Source: Clostridia bacterium
GTDB taxonomy: Bacteria > Bacillota > Clostridia > Oscillospirales > CAG-272
Assembly (NCBI GenBank): GCA_017472255.1
Contig: JAFUQU010000001.1
Coordinates: 69,304-107,941, forward strand
Direction of reading: 5' to 3'
DNA length: 38,638 nt
Part shown: positions 1 to 8,758 of the stretch, in pieces
How the letters are laid out: each line of letters begins with the position of its first letter
Numbering within the stretch: position 1 is the stretch's first letter
Notes under the pieces: model-generated
Database searches by the model: none
Told to the model about the DNA's origin: nothing
The model's input: only the letters and a program-made list of their open reading frames with translations
Position numbers and translations under genes: made by a program

Positions 1-1
1 C

Positions 2-271
2 TATAAGGAGCCGCTGTCCACCGCGTCCATATGCGATGCTCTGTCCTGGAGCGAAAGCTACTTCTGCCACCGCTTCCGGGATAGCTTCGGCACTACCTTT
101 TCCGATTACCTTTGCCGCTACCGCGTTCAGCGCGCCGCCGAGCTGCGGAGTCAGCCGGGTCTGACGCTGACTGATATCGCCGGACAGGCGGGATTCGTGG
201 ATTATTCGTATTTTTCGCAGGCTTTCAGCAAATACATGGGCATCCCGCCAAGGCGGTATTTCTGGAAATGA
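2..271 (+). CDS. AraC-family transcriptional regulator, C-terminal part (5' end outside window)
   Basis: Partial gene, 89 codons visible before the TGA. The visible protein is the two-helix-turn-helix AraC/XylS DNA-binding domain. The first HTH lies around LSWSESYFCHRFRDSFG. The second contains the family signature running from LTDIAGQAGFVDYSYFSQAF to the PRRYF motif near the C-terminus. AraC proteins of this type usually control nearby carbohydrate uptake or degradation genes. The next gene, a solute-binding lipoprotein, converges on it. The N-terminal sensing domain is not in the window, so the ligand cannot be guessed. A second fragment of the same region of an araC-like gene lies at about 1865-1928. 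Confidence 0.9.
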   Translation, partial: YKEPLSTASICDALSWSESYFCHRFRDSFGTTFSDYLCRYRVQRAAELRSQPGLTLTDIAGQAGFVDYSYFSQAFSKYMGIPPRRYFWK

Positions 272-295
272 TACATAGAGCATGGAATAGAAAAA

Positions 296-314
296 GGGCG
301 GCCAATGGCCGCCC
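296..314. terminator. Bidirectional intrinsic terminator
   Basis: An 8-bp GC-only stem (296-303 with 307-314) has a 3-nt loop. Five A residues precede it, which gives a U tract for the minus-strand lipoprotein gene, and a T-rich stretch follows on the plus side. It sits between the convergent araC and solute-binding protein genes. Confidence 0.8.
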
Positions 315-329
315 GAACTGTTTTGATTG

Positions 330-1778
330 TCAGTTTCCACTGTTTACTTTGTCAACAGATGTTTTCATCTCCGTCTCGTAGGACGCCCAAATCGAAGCCA
401 CAGCACTGTCGCCAACCTTGAGCTTGTTGATCACATTCGTGCGCATGGAGGCGCCGATGTTATAGGTGTAGACCAAATCGGGCACGCTGGATTCGATGAT
501 AATGTTCAGCATCTCAATGGAATCGTCGTTGCGAAGACCCTTTTGCTCAAGCGTTACCTCGCGGAAGATCGGCAGCACATCCCGCCAGCTCAGATAAGTC
601 AGCGCGTCGCCGATGACGGCGGTTTTTTCGGGATCAGAGTTGGTCACGGGAATCGTGAAGCAGGGCGTGCCGTAGAAAGGTACGGTATAATAGCTCTCCT
701 GGTCCTCGTCGTATTTCGGGAAGGGAACGACGCCGAAGCTGAATTCCTTATCGCGCATACGGGCAGTCTTGGAAATTTCGGCGGTGACGAACAGGGAACG
801 CTGCACTTCGAAATTGTTCAGGTAATTGCCCGCCTGATCGTCGGTTTTGCCGGAAACGCCGATCGTTACCCGTCCGTCCTCCACGCCGACGCCCAGCGTC
901 GATACCAGCTTATCCAGCACGCCGTAGAACTTTTCGTCACCGCCGGTCAGGGTCAGCTTGCCGTTCTGGGATTCGAGAATCCGCTCGCCGGACGCGATAA
1001 GAAACTTATCGACGGACGATCCGGACATACCATAAACGGCGGTTCCGGTGTCATTCCATGTGTAGGAGGCGTCGCTGTTCAGACGTGCGCCCGCCTTCAG
1101 ATATTCGCCCAGCTTATCGATGGTCCATTTGCCCTCGCGAACCAGATCGTAGGGCTTCTCCAGCTTCAGATCCTCCATCATGTCCTCGTTGAAGAACAGG
1201 CTCCAGATCGAGTCCACGATCATCAGCCGGGAATAACCCGCCGCAGCGTAGAGCTTGCCGCCGATGGAATTGGCTTCGTTGTAGCTTTGCAGCCACCATT
1301 CGCCGTCGAAGTTGAAGCCGTCCACGTCAAGCAGGTTGTAGAGATAGCCTTCGCTGGTGAATTTATACAGGTCGCGGGCGGGAATGTACATCGTGTCATA
1401 GGTATCGTCACCCGCCAGAACAATCTGCATGGCGAACTTGGCAAGATTTTCGTCCACGTGCTGAGTTTCCTCCACAATGACGATGTTCAGCTTTTCTTCC
1501 AGCAGACGGCAGCGTTCGTACATGGCGTCGTCCAACGGCTCGCCGGTGGCTTCCTCCCGGTCAATTTCGGCGTGCATACTGTAGACGTCGCCCGCGTTGA
1601 GAATGTTGAACTCCTCGCCGCCAAAGTCACCGTTGAATTCGTAGACAAATTCCTGTGCGGCGGTGGTGGTATCGGTGGTGTCGGCGGTTGTGGTGTCGCT
1701 GGCGGGGGTGTCGCTGCCGCCGCAGGACGCGGTCAGGAGCATGGAAAACAGAAGCAATAGTGTAATGGTACGTTTCAT
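330..1778 (-). CDS. Extracellular solute-binding lipoprotein (ABC sugar-type), orphan
   Basis: Predicted lipid-anchored substrate-binding protein of 482 aa. It has a type II signal peptide with lipobox LLTASC (Cys19), then a Thr/Ser/Asp-rich linker, then a periplasmic-binding-protein-like body with many aromatic residues. Such proteins normally capture sugars or oligosaccharides for an ABC importer. AAGGAG lies a few bases upstream of the ATG. No permease or ATPase gene is adjacent, so it either works with a transporter encoded elsewhere or acts as a sensor. It is a distant paralogue of the lipoprotein at 10612-12048: both have a DDA(M/I)Y segment followed by an E(E/K)-x-L-x-I region near residue 85. 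The ligand is unknown. Confidence 0.85.
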   Translation of the reverse strand: MKRTITLLLLFSMLLTASCGGSDTPASDTTTADTTDTTTAAQEFVYEFNGDFGGEEFNILNAGDVYSMHAEIDREEATGEPLDDAMYERCRLLEEKLNIVIVEETQHVDENLAKFAMQIVLAGDDTYDTMYIPARDLYKFTSEGYLYNLLDVDGFNFDGEWWLQSYNEANSIGGKLYAAAGYSRLMIVDSIWSLFFNEDMMEDLKLEKPYDLVREGKWTIDKLGEYLKAGARLNSDASYTWNDTGTAVYGMSGSSVDKFLIASGERILESQNGKLTLTGGDEKFYGVLDKLVSTLGVGVEDGRVTIGVSGKTDDQAGNYLNNFEVQRSLFVTAEISKTARMRDKEFSFGVVPFPKYDEDQESYYTVPFYGTPCFTIPVTNSDPEKTAVIGDALTYLSWRDVLPIFREVTLEQKGLRNDDSIEMLNIIIESSVPDLVYTYNIGASMRTNVINKLKVGDSAVASIWASYETEMKTSVDKVNSGN

Positions 1779-1864
1779 GATTCAGTCTCCTTATAAAATG
1801 ATTCAGCGGGCATCCCAATGGATGGCTGCTATAATTAGTATAACATATTATTTGGACTTTTTTC

Positions 1865-1928
1865 AGCATCCGGGAGGTCAGCGTTTATGTGGATGAGCAC
1901 TACAGGGAGCCGCTGACCACCGCGTCCA
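1865..1928 (+). pseudogene. Fragment of an araC-like gene
   Basis: Reading from 1865 gives SIREVSVYVDEHYREPLTTAS, the start of an AraC DNA-binding domain, after which similarity stops. Bases 1900-1928 match bases 1-29 of the window at 26 of 29 positions, in the matching part of the intact araC gene. No start codon, no second HTH and no continuing homology are present. This is a decayed remnant left by duplication or deletion. Confidence 0.6.
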
Positions 1929-1965
1929 GAAGTGATATCTTTCAGGCGAAATACAGACTGCCGCC

Positions 1966-2658
1966 TTACAGCAGCACTTCCTCGTTCGTGCCGTAGAAGA
2001 TGTCGTCCCGCCCGGCCATGTATTCGCAGAAGCGCTCGATAATCTCCCAGTTGTTGTTATCCTCGAACTCGTAGGAATGTCCCCAGACGTAGAAAAGCTG
2101 GGGCGTTTCCGGCTCCATTTCGACGAAGCGCTTCGCCAACTCCATCAGCTGCCCGTCATTGTGGTGGCAGGTGGGATGGAAGCGCAGCAGGTCGGTCTGG
2201 AGGTCGAAGGAATGGGTCGAGCGGACGGTGCGGGCGTAACGGATGCCCTGTTCAGCCAGCACATCCACCACCATGTCGTTGTAGGTGCCGTAGGGGTAGG
2301 CCATGCCGCACGCCTTTTTGCCGAAAATCTGCTCGATGTTGGCGTTGTCCTCGGCGATCTGGCGGACGCATTCTTCCCGTTCCAGCTGCTCAAGATGCGG
2401 GTGGGTCAGGGAATGAACCGCGATTTCGTGTCCCTTATAGATTTCGGGAAGCTCCTCGATGGTGAACTTGGTGATGTAACCGTAGCCGGACTTGGCGCGG
2501 CGAACCCAGCGGGACTGTCCCTCGTGCGTGTGCTTGCCGGTGTTCAGGTTGAAGGTGCCCTTCATCCCGTATTTGTTGAAGATGTCGATCAGCCGCTGAT
2601 CGGTGGTGACGCCGTCGTCGTAGCTGAAGGTGAGTGCTTTCATTTTTCCGTTGAACAT
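1966..2658 (-). CDS. Polysaccharide deacetylase (NodB homology, CE4)
   Basis: Predicted metal-dependent carbohydrate esterase of 230 aa. Visible NodB motifs are the metal/catalytic TFSYDDG near the N-terminus, the HSLTHPH zinc-binding motif, and AYPYGTYND (motif 3). Family members remove N- or O-acetyl groups from chitin-like polymers, peptidoglycan or xylan; the substrate here is not evident. The start is placed at 2658 because GGAGG sits 8 nt upstream. A TTG at 2673 is in frame but overlaps that ribosome site. No signal peptide is seen, so it may act in the cytoplasm. It is transcribed alone from a consensus promoter. Confidence 0.85.
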   Translation of the reverse strand: MFNGKMKALTFSYDDGVTTDQRLIDIFNKYGMKGTFNLNTGKHTHEGQSRWVRRAKSGYGYITKFTIEELPEIYKGHEIAVHSLTHPHLEQLEREECVRQIAEDNANIEQIFGKKACGMAYPYGTYNDMVVDVLAEQGIRYARTVRSTHSFDLQTDLLRFHPTCHHNDGQLMELAKRFVEMEPETPQLFYVWGHSYEFEDNNNWEIIERFCEYMAGRDDIFYGTNEEVLL

Positions 2659-2696
2659 ATTTGCTGCCTCCAAAGCAAAAAATTTGGGTTTAAGCT

Positions 2697-2725
2697 ATTA
2701 TACCATACCTCGGTTCATATGTCAA
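2697..2725 (-). promoter_or_regulatory. Sigma-A promoter of the deacetylase gene
   Basis: TTGACA (2720-2725) and TATAAT (2697-2702), both perfect, with a 17-bp spacer, read on the minus strand about 40 bp before the start codon. Confidence 0.85.
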
Positions 2726-2756
2726 CATAAATAAGCCCATAATTTTCGTTTTTCCT

Positions 2757-2790
2757 GCCTTTAAGCCAGCATTTATGCTGGCTTAAAGGC
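2757..2790. repeat. Perfect palindromic hairpin
   Basis: Arms 2757-2771 and 2776-2790 are perfectly complementary, and one more T-A pair closes a 2-nt loop. No U tract follows on either strand, so it is not a standard terminator. It lies between two divergent promoters. Confidence 0.7.
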
Positions 2791-2866
2791 GTGTTGCCGT
2801 GTCGGCGGCGTATTTATTTAATATGTAGAAAATTCGCTGTTTCTTCATATTTTCTTCGCATTCTGC

Positions 2867-2895
2867 TTGCATTTATGCGGATTTTGGTGTATAAT
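2867..2895 (+). promoter_or_regulatory. Sigma-A promoter of the decarboxylase genes
   Basis: TTGCAT (2867-2872), a 17-bp spacer and TATAAT (2890-2895), 55 bp before the oadB-like start. Confidence 0.8.
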
Positions 2896-2950
2896 AAATA
2901 GAACGCGCGGGAATATCCCCCGCAGAATTTTTATGTAAGGGAATGTGATT

Positions 2951-4072
2951 ATGGAAGCATTGTATCAAAATCTGTTCAACCTCCAGTGGCAGCAGATCGT
3001 CATGTGGGCGATCGGTGGGCTGCTGATTTTCCTGGCCATCAAGAAGGAGATGGAGCCTACCCTCCTGCTCCCCATGGGCTTCGGCGCAATCCTCGTCAAC
3101 CTGCCTATGTCGGGCGCCGTGGATCAGTTCATCGACGGCATCCTTCAAAGCGAAGGTCCGCTGAGTACCCTCTACAACGCCGGTATCGCCAACGAGCTGT
3201 TCCCGCTGATTCTTTTCATCGGTATCGGCGCGATGATCGACTTCGGCCCGATTCTTTCCAACCCCAAGCTGATGATTTTCGGCGCGGCGGCACAGTTTGG
3301 TATTTTCTTCACCATGTGTCTGGCGTCGATCTTCTTCCCGATCAATGACGCCGCCTCCATCGGCATCATCGGCGCCGCTGACGGTCCCACCGCCATCGTC
3401 GTCGCACAGAAGCTGAATTCCCAGTACCTGGGCGCTATCATGGTGGCTGCCTATTCCTACATGGCGCTGGTTCCGATCATCCAGCCGCCTGTCATTCGTG
3501 CGCTGACCACCAAGAAGGAGCGGCTCATTCGTATGCCTTACAAGCCTGCGGCGGTTTCCAAGACCACCCGCATCCTTTTCCCGATCGTTATCACCATCAT
3601 CGCCGGTCTGGTAGCCCCCTCGTCGGTGGCGCTGGTAGGCTTCCTGATGTTCGGCAATCTGATTCGTGAGTGCGGCGTGCTGGATTCCCTGTCCGAAACG
3701 GCGCAGAAGGTGCTGGCTAATCTGGTAACAATCTTCCTCGGTCTGACCATCGCGTCCCAGATGCAGGCGGAGAACTTCCTGAAGCCCGAGACGCTGCTGA
3801 TTCTGGGTCTGGGTCTGTTCGCATTCGTGTTTGACACGGCGGGCGGCGTGCTCTTTGCCAAGTTCCTGAACCTGTTCATGAAGGAAAAGATCAACCCCAT
3901 GATTGGCGCGGCTGGTATTTCGGCCTTCCCGATGTCCGGTCGAATCGTACACAAGATGGGTCTGAAGGAAGATCCGGAAAACTTCCTGCTCATGCAGTCC
4001 ATCGGCGTCAACGTGTCCGGACAGATTGCGTCGGTTATTGCCGGCGGTTTGATTCTGAACTTCTTCCTTTGA
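2951..4072 (+). CDS. oadB: Na+-translocating decarboxylase beta subunit (OadB/GcdB/MmdB family)
   Basis: Integral membrane protein of 373 aa that in this family couples decarboxylation of carboxybiotin to Na+ export (oxaloacetate, methylmalonyl-CoA or glutaconyl-CoA decarboxylases). About ten hydrophobic segments are present. The conserved stretch GIIGAADGPTAIVVAQKL holds the Asp used in Na+ transport, followed by QPPVIRALTTKKERLIRM. The ATG at 2951 follows AAGGG with good spacing; a GTG at 2945 is too close to that site. A short gamma-like gene follows 19 bp downstream. No alpha (carboxyltransferase) or biotin-carrier gene is here, so which acyl substrate is used cannot be told. The symbol reflects the family, not the proven substrate. 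Confidence 0.9.
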   Translation: MEALYQNLFNLQWQQIVMWAIGGLLIFLAIKKEMEPTLLLPMGFGAILVNLPMSGAVDQFIDGILQSEGPLSTLYNAGIANELFPLILFIGIGAMIDFGPILSNPKLMIFGAAAQFGIFFTMCLASIFFPINDAASIGIIGAADGPTAIVVAQKLNSQYLGAIMVAAYSYMALVPIIQPPVIRALTTKKERLIRMPYKPAAVSKTTRILFPIVITIIAGLVAPSSVALVGFLMFGNLIRECGVLDSLSETAQKVLANLVTIFLGLTIASQMQAENFLKPETLLILGLGLFAFVFDTAGGVLFAKFLNLFMKEKINPMIGAAGISAFPMSGRIVHKMGLKEDPENFLLMQSIGVNVSGQIASVIAGGLILNFFL

Positions 4073-4091
4073 TTGATGGAGGTGTAAACGT

Positions 4092-4325
4092 ATGAATATT
4101 TTCGCTTTAACCGATACGGTTACTGAGGCTGTTACCGAGGTTCTGACCGATCCCGCAGCCGCTGAGTTTGTTGTGAGTCCCATGAACTTTGTGACCAATC
4201 TGAAATGGATGGGAATGGGTATGCTGGGCATCTTCATCGTGATGGGCGCGATCATCCTCTGCACCGTCGCGCTGAACAAAGCGCTGGCTCCCAAGAAGGA
4301 TGCCAACAAGGCTGACGAGCAGTAA
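4092..4325 (+). CDS. Short OadG-like membrane anchor (decarboxylase gamma subunit)
   Basis: Small protein of 77 aa with one membrane helix (about residues 37-57, GMGMLGIFIVMGAIILCTVAL) and a Lys/Asp/Ala-rich C-terminal tail. This is the layout of OadG-type subunits, which hold the decarboxylase complex together at the membrane. GGAGGTG lies upstream of the ATG. It follows the beta subunit by 19 bp and ends before a strong hairpin, so the two form an operon. The function is inferred from position, size and topology; sequence similarity at this length is weak. Confidence 0.7.
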   Translation: MNIFALTDTVTEAVTEVLTDPAAAEFVVSPMNFVTNLKWMGMGMLGIFIVMGAIILCTVALNKALAPKKDANKADEQ

Positions 4326-4338
4326 TAATTGAATAAGC

Positions 4339-4370
4339 AAAGGAGCTGCCGCAATAGCGGCAGCTCCTTT
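4339..4370. terminator. Bidirectional terminator between the decarboxylase operon and mfd
   Basis: A perfect 14-bp stem (4339-4352 with 4357-4370) with an AATA loop, bounded by A/T tracts, lies between convergent genes. Confidence 0.85.
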
Positions 4371-4376
4371 TGCCTG

Positions 4377-7300
4377 TCACTTCTTCCCGCACGCGAGGTA
4401 GGTCTTGAGCACCTCGCAAATGTCGTACAGCGGGCGGGAACCTTTGATTTTGTAGTTCACGCACTGGCGACCGGCCATCTGGAAGGTCAGCGGCACGTTG
4501 GATTTCGCCGCAGCCTCCGCCCAGCGCACCGGGTCAAAGACCTCGGGGATGATCGAAATCAGCTGCCCCTTGTGCTCAATCTTCGGAATCCGCGCCTGCG
4601 AACAGAGCGCCCGCGCCAGCGAAACGTACATCAGCGTGTCCGCCTGACGCGGAATTTCGCCAAAGCGGTCCATCAGCTCGTCCGCCAGATCGTCCAGATC
4701 CTCCGGCAGCTCGATGTGGGCAATCTTCTTGTAAATGTCCATGCGCTGGGACTCGGATTTGATGTACTTCTCCGGCAGGTAAGCGTCCAGCGACACGTCG
4801 ATTTTGCTCTCGTATTTGGGCTGCTTGACCTCGCCCTTTTCCTCCAGCACCGCCTCGTTCAGAATCTTCACGTACAGGTCGTAGCCGATGGAATCCAGCT
4901 GACCGTGCTGTTCCGCGCCCAGCAGATTGCCCGCGCCGCGAATTTCAAGGTCGCGCAGCGCGATCTTAAAGCCCGAGCCGAACTCGGTGTATTCCCGCAT
5001 CGCCGCCAGACGCTTGGTGGCGATCTCGGTCAGCGAAAGGTTCGGCGGATAGGTGAAGTAGGCGTAAGCCCGGCGGCTGGAGCGTCCCACCCGTCCGCGT
5101 ATCTGGTGAAGCTGGGACAGTCCCAGCCGGTCGGCGTGGTCGATGATCAGCGTGTTCGCGTTGGGCACGTCCACACCGGATTCGATGATTGTCGTGCTAA
5201 CTAAAATGTCGATCTCGCCCATGACCATGCCGCGCCAGATGTCGGAAAGCTGCTCCTTGTCCATCTGACCGTGGGCGGTGGCAATCCGGGCGTCCGGAAC
5301 GGCGCGGGAAATGCGCATGGCCACCGCGTCAATGTCGTCCACCGTGTTGTGCAGGAAGAAAACCTGCCCGCCCCGGCGAAGCTCCTTCTTGATGGCTTCG
5401 GCGATGATCAGCTCGTCGTATTCCATGACAAAGGTCTGCACCGGGAAACGGTCGCCCGGCGCTTCATCCAGCACCGACATATCGCGGATGCCGCTCATCG
5501 CCATGTTCAGCGTGCGGGGGATGGGGGTTGCGGTCAGGGTCAGCACGTCCACGTTGCCGGCGATCTGCTTCAGCTTTTCCTTCTGCGCTACGCCGAAGCG
5601 CTGTTCCTCGTCCACGATGACCAGCCCTAAATCCTTAAACACCACGTCGTTTGACACCAGCCGGTGGGTGCCGACGATGATGTCCACCTCGCCCCGGCGA
5701 AGGCGGCGAAGGGTTTCCGCCTGCTGCTTGGCGGTGCGGAAGCGGGAGAGCATATCGATTTTCACCGGGAAACCGCGCATACGGGAAAGCAAAGTCTGGA
5801 AATGCTGCATGGCGAGAATCGTCGTCGGCACAAGCAGCGCCACCTGCTTGCCGCTCATCACCGCCTTGAAAGCGGCGCGCATGGCCACCTCGGTCTTGCC
5901 GAAGCCCACGTCGCCGCAGAGCAGACGATCCATCGGAACGCTGCTTTCCATGTCGTGCTTGATTTCGGAGATGGACTGGAGCTGTCCATCGGTTTCCTCG
6001 TATTCGAAGGCGGCTTCGAATTCCCGCTGGAACTCGTCGTCCGGCTCAAAGGCGAAGCCCTCCCTGCGCTGACGCTCGGCGTACAGGCGGATCAGCTCCT
6101 TGGCCATGGATTTGGCGGCGGCTTTTGCCCGGGTTTTCGCCTTAACCCACTCGGTGCCGCCCATTTTGGACAGCTTGACCGCGCCGCTTTCGCTGTGCGC
6201 GCCGATATACTTGGACACCATGTCCAGCTGGTCGGTGGGCAGGTACAGAAGGTCGCTGCCTGCGTACTTAATCTTGATATAGTCCTTGGTAACACCCACC
6301 ACGGTCAGCTGCTCGATGCCCATGTACTGACCGATGCCGTGGTTGGCGTGAACCACGAAATCGCCCACGCTCAGGTCGTTGTAGGAAAGAATCTTTTCCT
6401 GGGACGAGTGGGCGTTTTTCTTCGACCGTCCGTGGGAGAGAATCGTCCGGGAATAGGAGTTGGGGTTCTGGTACATGGACAGCAGGGCAAAGCGGGTGGA
6501 GGTCAGCTCAAAGCCCGCTAAATTGAAGCCCGCGATGACCAGCGTTACTCCTTCGGGCAGAGTCAGGATGCCGTAAGGCTTATCCTCCGGCTGTTTGACG
6601 GCGGTCAGTCCCCGTTCGGTCAGCTCCTGAACCACGCCCCGCGCCGTTACGTCGTTTTCGCAGAGAACGACGGTGCGGAATTTGGACGCGGCGTAGGCGG
6701 TCAGGTCTTCGCAGAGCAGCTCTATGTTGTCCGCGTAGGAGACCGTCTGCTTGGTGCGGAAGGCGTACATTCCCGCCAGCTTGTAAGCGGACTGGGAGGG
6801 CGCGAAGGTGTCGCAGAGCAGGGCGCCGCTTTTGTCGAGGAAGGCGGCGTAAAAATCCTCGTGGCGGGAGTAGTCGGCGTATCTGGCGGAGACTTCGCCC
6901 TTTTCCAGCAGCGACTCCACCTCGCTGGTGATGTGGAAATCGTAGGCGCGCATCCGCTCCAGACAGGCTGTCGTCTCCTGCACGAAAATCAGCGGGTGGC
7001 GAAGCTCACAGCGGGAAGCACACTCGACGGCGTAATCGGTCAGCGTGGTGTGCTGTTCGTAGACCAGCGACAGGTATTTGTCGATGAAATCCAGCTCCAG
7101 CCCGCCGTCAATGGCTTCCAGCTCGGCGGCCAGCTCCACGCGGACACGTTCCTCGGCGGCTTTTTTACGCTGGGCGGACGCCGCCTTGCGGATTTCCTCC
7201 CGCTGAGCGGGGGTAGTGACGATTTCCCGGGCGGGGGTGATGGTGATGGAGGTGATGTTCTCGATCTTGCGCTGGGTCATGATGTCGAACCAGCCCATCT

Positions 7301-7952
7301 GATCGATTTCGTCGTCGAACAGCTCCATGCGGACGGGATGCTCGGCGTAAGGCGGGAAAATGTCGATGATGCCGCCGCGCACCGAATATTGTCCCACGCC
7401 GTCTACCATTTCCGCCCGGACGTAGCCGCACGCCTCCAGCCGTTCGATCAGGGCGGACATATCGCAGGGATTGTCCATGCTGATGGTGATGGTGTCGGCG
7501 CGAAGGGTTTCCACGGGGATGGTGTACTGCATGGCGGCGTCGGGGGTGGTGATCACGCAGTCGTAGGGCGTGGAATCGGCGGCGAAGGCGGACAGCGCCT
7601 TGAGCCGTTCATGCTCATACTCCCGGGAAGCGGTGATGTTGTGGAAAACAAAGTCCCGCAGCGGGTAAGTCAGCGGGGACAGACCCAGCTCGGACAGTGC
7701 ATTGGAAAGGCGCAGACCCTCCTTTTCGTCGGCAACGATCAGCAGGGCGGGAAGACCGCAGCTCTCCCGGATTTTGCGGATGACCGCCGCGTAGAATACC
7801 GCCCGGGCGCCGTCGGACAGACCGCTGACCTGAATGGGATGGGCGGCTTCATGGCGGCGGGAGGATATGGAGCGCAGGATGTCGTCCAGCTCCTTTTCCA
7901 GCAGGATGGACTCGGCGATGAGATTGATGCGGGCGTCGGTTGTGGTAGTCAC
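4377..7952 (-). CDS. mfd: Transcription-repair coupling factor Mfd
   Basis: ATP-dependent translocase of 1191 aa, the usual length. It pushes stalled RNA polymerase off DNA and recruits UvrA. In order: a UvrB-like N-terminal module (GLPALLIVADEKEGLRLS; RGGIIDIFPPY); the RNA polymerase-interacting domain (GDFVVHANHGIGQYMGIE); then RecG-like helicase motifs. Walker A is GDVGFGKT (Lys at about 686) and the DEEQ box starts at about 781. TATPIPRTL and QIRGRVGRS follow, then the C-terminal TRCF domain (RGAGNLLGAEQHG). The start codon is GTG, preceded by GTGAGGT. The gene begins 13 bp after pth, matching the pth-mfd order conserved in Firmicutes, so it is probably co-transcribed. Confidence 0.97.
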   Translation of the reverse strand: MTTTTDARINLIAESILLEKELDDILRSISSRRHEAAHPIQVSGLSDGARAVFYAAVIRKIRESCGLPALLIVADEKEGLRLSNALSELGLSPLTYPLRDFVFHNITASREYEHERLKALSAFAADSTPYDCVITTPDAAMQYTIPVETLRADTITISMDNPCDMSALIERLEACGYVRAEMVDGVGQYSVRGGIIDIFPPYAEHPVRMELFDDEIDQMGWFDIMTQRKIENITSITITPAREIVTTPAQREEIRKAASAQRKKAAEERVRVELAAELEAIDGGLELDFIDKYLSLVYEQHTTLTDYAVECASRCELRHPLIFVQETTACLERMRAYDFHITSEVESLLEKGEVSARYADYSRHEDFYAAFLDKSGALLCDTFAPSQSAYKLAGMYAFRTKQTVSYADNIELLCEDLTAYAASKFRTVVLCENDVTARGVVQELTERGLTAVKQPEDKPYGILTLPEGVTLVIAGFNLAGFELTSTRFALLSMYQNPNSYSRTILSHGRSKKNAHSSQEKILSYNDLSVGDFVVHANHGIGQYMGIEQLTVVGVTKDYIKIKYAGSDLLYLPTDQLDMVSKYIGAHSESGAVKLSKMGGTEWVKAKTRAKAAAKSMAKELIRLYAERQRREGFAFEPDDEFQREFEAAFEYEETDGQLQSISEIKHDMESSVPMDRLLCGDVGFGKTEVAMRAAFKAVMSGKQVALLVPTTILAMQHFQTLLSRMRGFPVKIDMLSRFRTAKQQAETLRRLRRGEVDIIVGTHRLVSNDVVFKDLGLVIVDEEQRFGVAQKEKLKQIAGNVDVLTLTATPIPRTLNMAMSGIRDMSVLDEAPGDRFPVQTFVMEYDELIIAEAIKKELRRGGQVFFLHNTVDDIDAVAMRISRAVPDARIATAHGQMDKEQLSDIWRGMVMGEIDILVSTTIIESGVDVPNANTLIIDHADRLGLSQLHQIRGRVGRSSRRAYAYFTYPPNLSLTEIATKRLAAMREYTEFGSGFKIALRDLEIRGAGNLLGAEQHGQLDSIGYDLYVKILNEAVLEEKGEVKQPKYESKIDVSLDAYLPEKYIKSESQRMDIYKKIAHIELPEDLDDLADELMDRFGEIPRQADTLMYVSLARALCSQARIPKIEHKGQLISIIPEVFDPVRWAEAAAKSNVPLTFQMAGRQCVNYKIKGSRPLYDICEVLKTYLACGKK

Positions 7953-7965
7953 GGGTACCTCACTT

Positions 7966-8592
7966 TCAGTTCAACAAATTCATGGCGCGGTCGATGTCGC
8001 CGCGCACCAGCAGGTCGAGACCGCCGTATGCGCGCTCGATGGCGGAAAAGACGGACTTCTTGTCCTCGTCATTGAAGGTGCCCAGCACCCAGTCCGCCAT
8101 ATCGTAGTCGGGGTGAGGCTTTGCGCCCACGCCCATGCGCAGGCGGGTGAAGGCGTCGGTGCCAAGCTCGGTGATGATGGAACGCAGTCCCCGCTGACCG
8201 CCGTCGCTTCCTTTTTTGCGGACGCGCACCTTGCCCGGGTCGAGGTTCACATCGTCACAGATGACCAGCAGGGCGGAGGTGTCCAGCTTGTAGAAATCCA
8301 GCACCTCGCGAACCGCCTCGCCGGATGCGTTCATGTAGGTCTGGGGCTTAACCAGCAGGCAGCGTTTGCCGCCGATGGTCGCTTCGCCGACCAGCGATTT
8401 GAATTTGGAGCGGTCGATCTTTACGTTCAGCTTCTGGCAGACGTAATCGAGGACGAGGAAGCCGGCGTTGTGCCGGGTGAAGACGTACTCGGGACCGGGG
8501 TTGCCCAGTCCGACGATCACGAAGGACACGGGTTCGGCGGCGTGTGCAGGGGATTTTTCGATTTTTTTGAACAGGTCGAAGATATCAGCCAT
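7966..8592 (-). CDS. pth: Peptidyl-tRNA hydrolase
   Basis: Cytoplasmic esterase of 208 aa that frees tRNA from stalled peptidyl-tRNAs. The catalytic and binding residues of the family are present: Asn31 in GLGNPG, His41 in TRHNAGF, Asn88 in QTYMNASG, and the ICDD pair at 113-114. KKGSDGGQRGL is also conserved. Relative to the E. coli enzyme there are about 20 extra N-terminal residues (MADIFDLFKKIEKSPAHAAE), possibly a small helix. The upstream ribosome site is weak (AGAGAG). It has its own consensus promoter at 8676-8704 and probably carries mfd behind it. Confidence 0.95.
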   Translation of the reverse strand: MADIFDLFKKIEKSPAHAAEPVSFVIVGLGNPGPEYVFTRHNAGFLVLDYVCQKLNVKIDRSKFKSLVGEATIGGKRCLLVKPQTYMNASGEAVREVLDFYKLDTSALLVICDDVNLDPGKVRVRKKGSDGGQRGLRSIITELGTDAFTRLRMGVGAKPHPDYDMADWVLGTFNDEDKKSVFSAIERAYGGLDLLVRGDIDRAMNLLN

Positions 8593-8675
8593 GGTAAGGT
8601 CTCTCTTTCAACGCAGAAATTGACGGGAACGGACGATCCTCGTCGTCCGCGCCCGCCTGTTTTGTGGTAGATATT

Positions 8676-8704
8676 ATTATAGCATATCCGTACCAAAATT
8701 GCAA
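8676..8704 (-). promoter_or_regulatory. Sigma-A promoter of pth-mfd
   Basis: TTGCAA (8699-8704) and a perfect TATAAT (8676-8681) on the minus strand with a 17-bp spacer. Confidence 0.8.
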
Positions 8705-8758
8705 GTGGTTTTTGTCGAAAAAATAAAATTGTGCGAAGTGAGAATAAACGTATACGTA

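Noticed and set aside
2873..4354. Long open frame on the minus strand opposite the decarboxylase genes
   Set aside because: Protein is Gln/His/Arg-rich with no recognisable domain; it is the reverse reading of a clear oadB gene.
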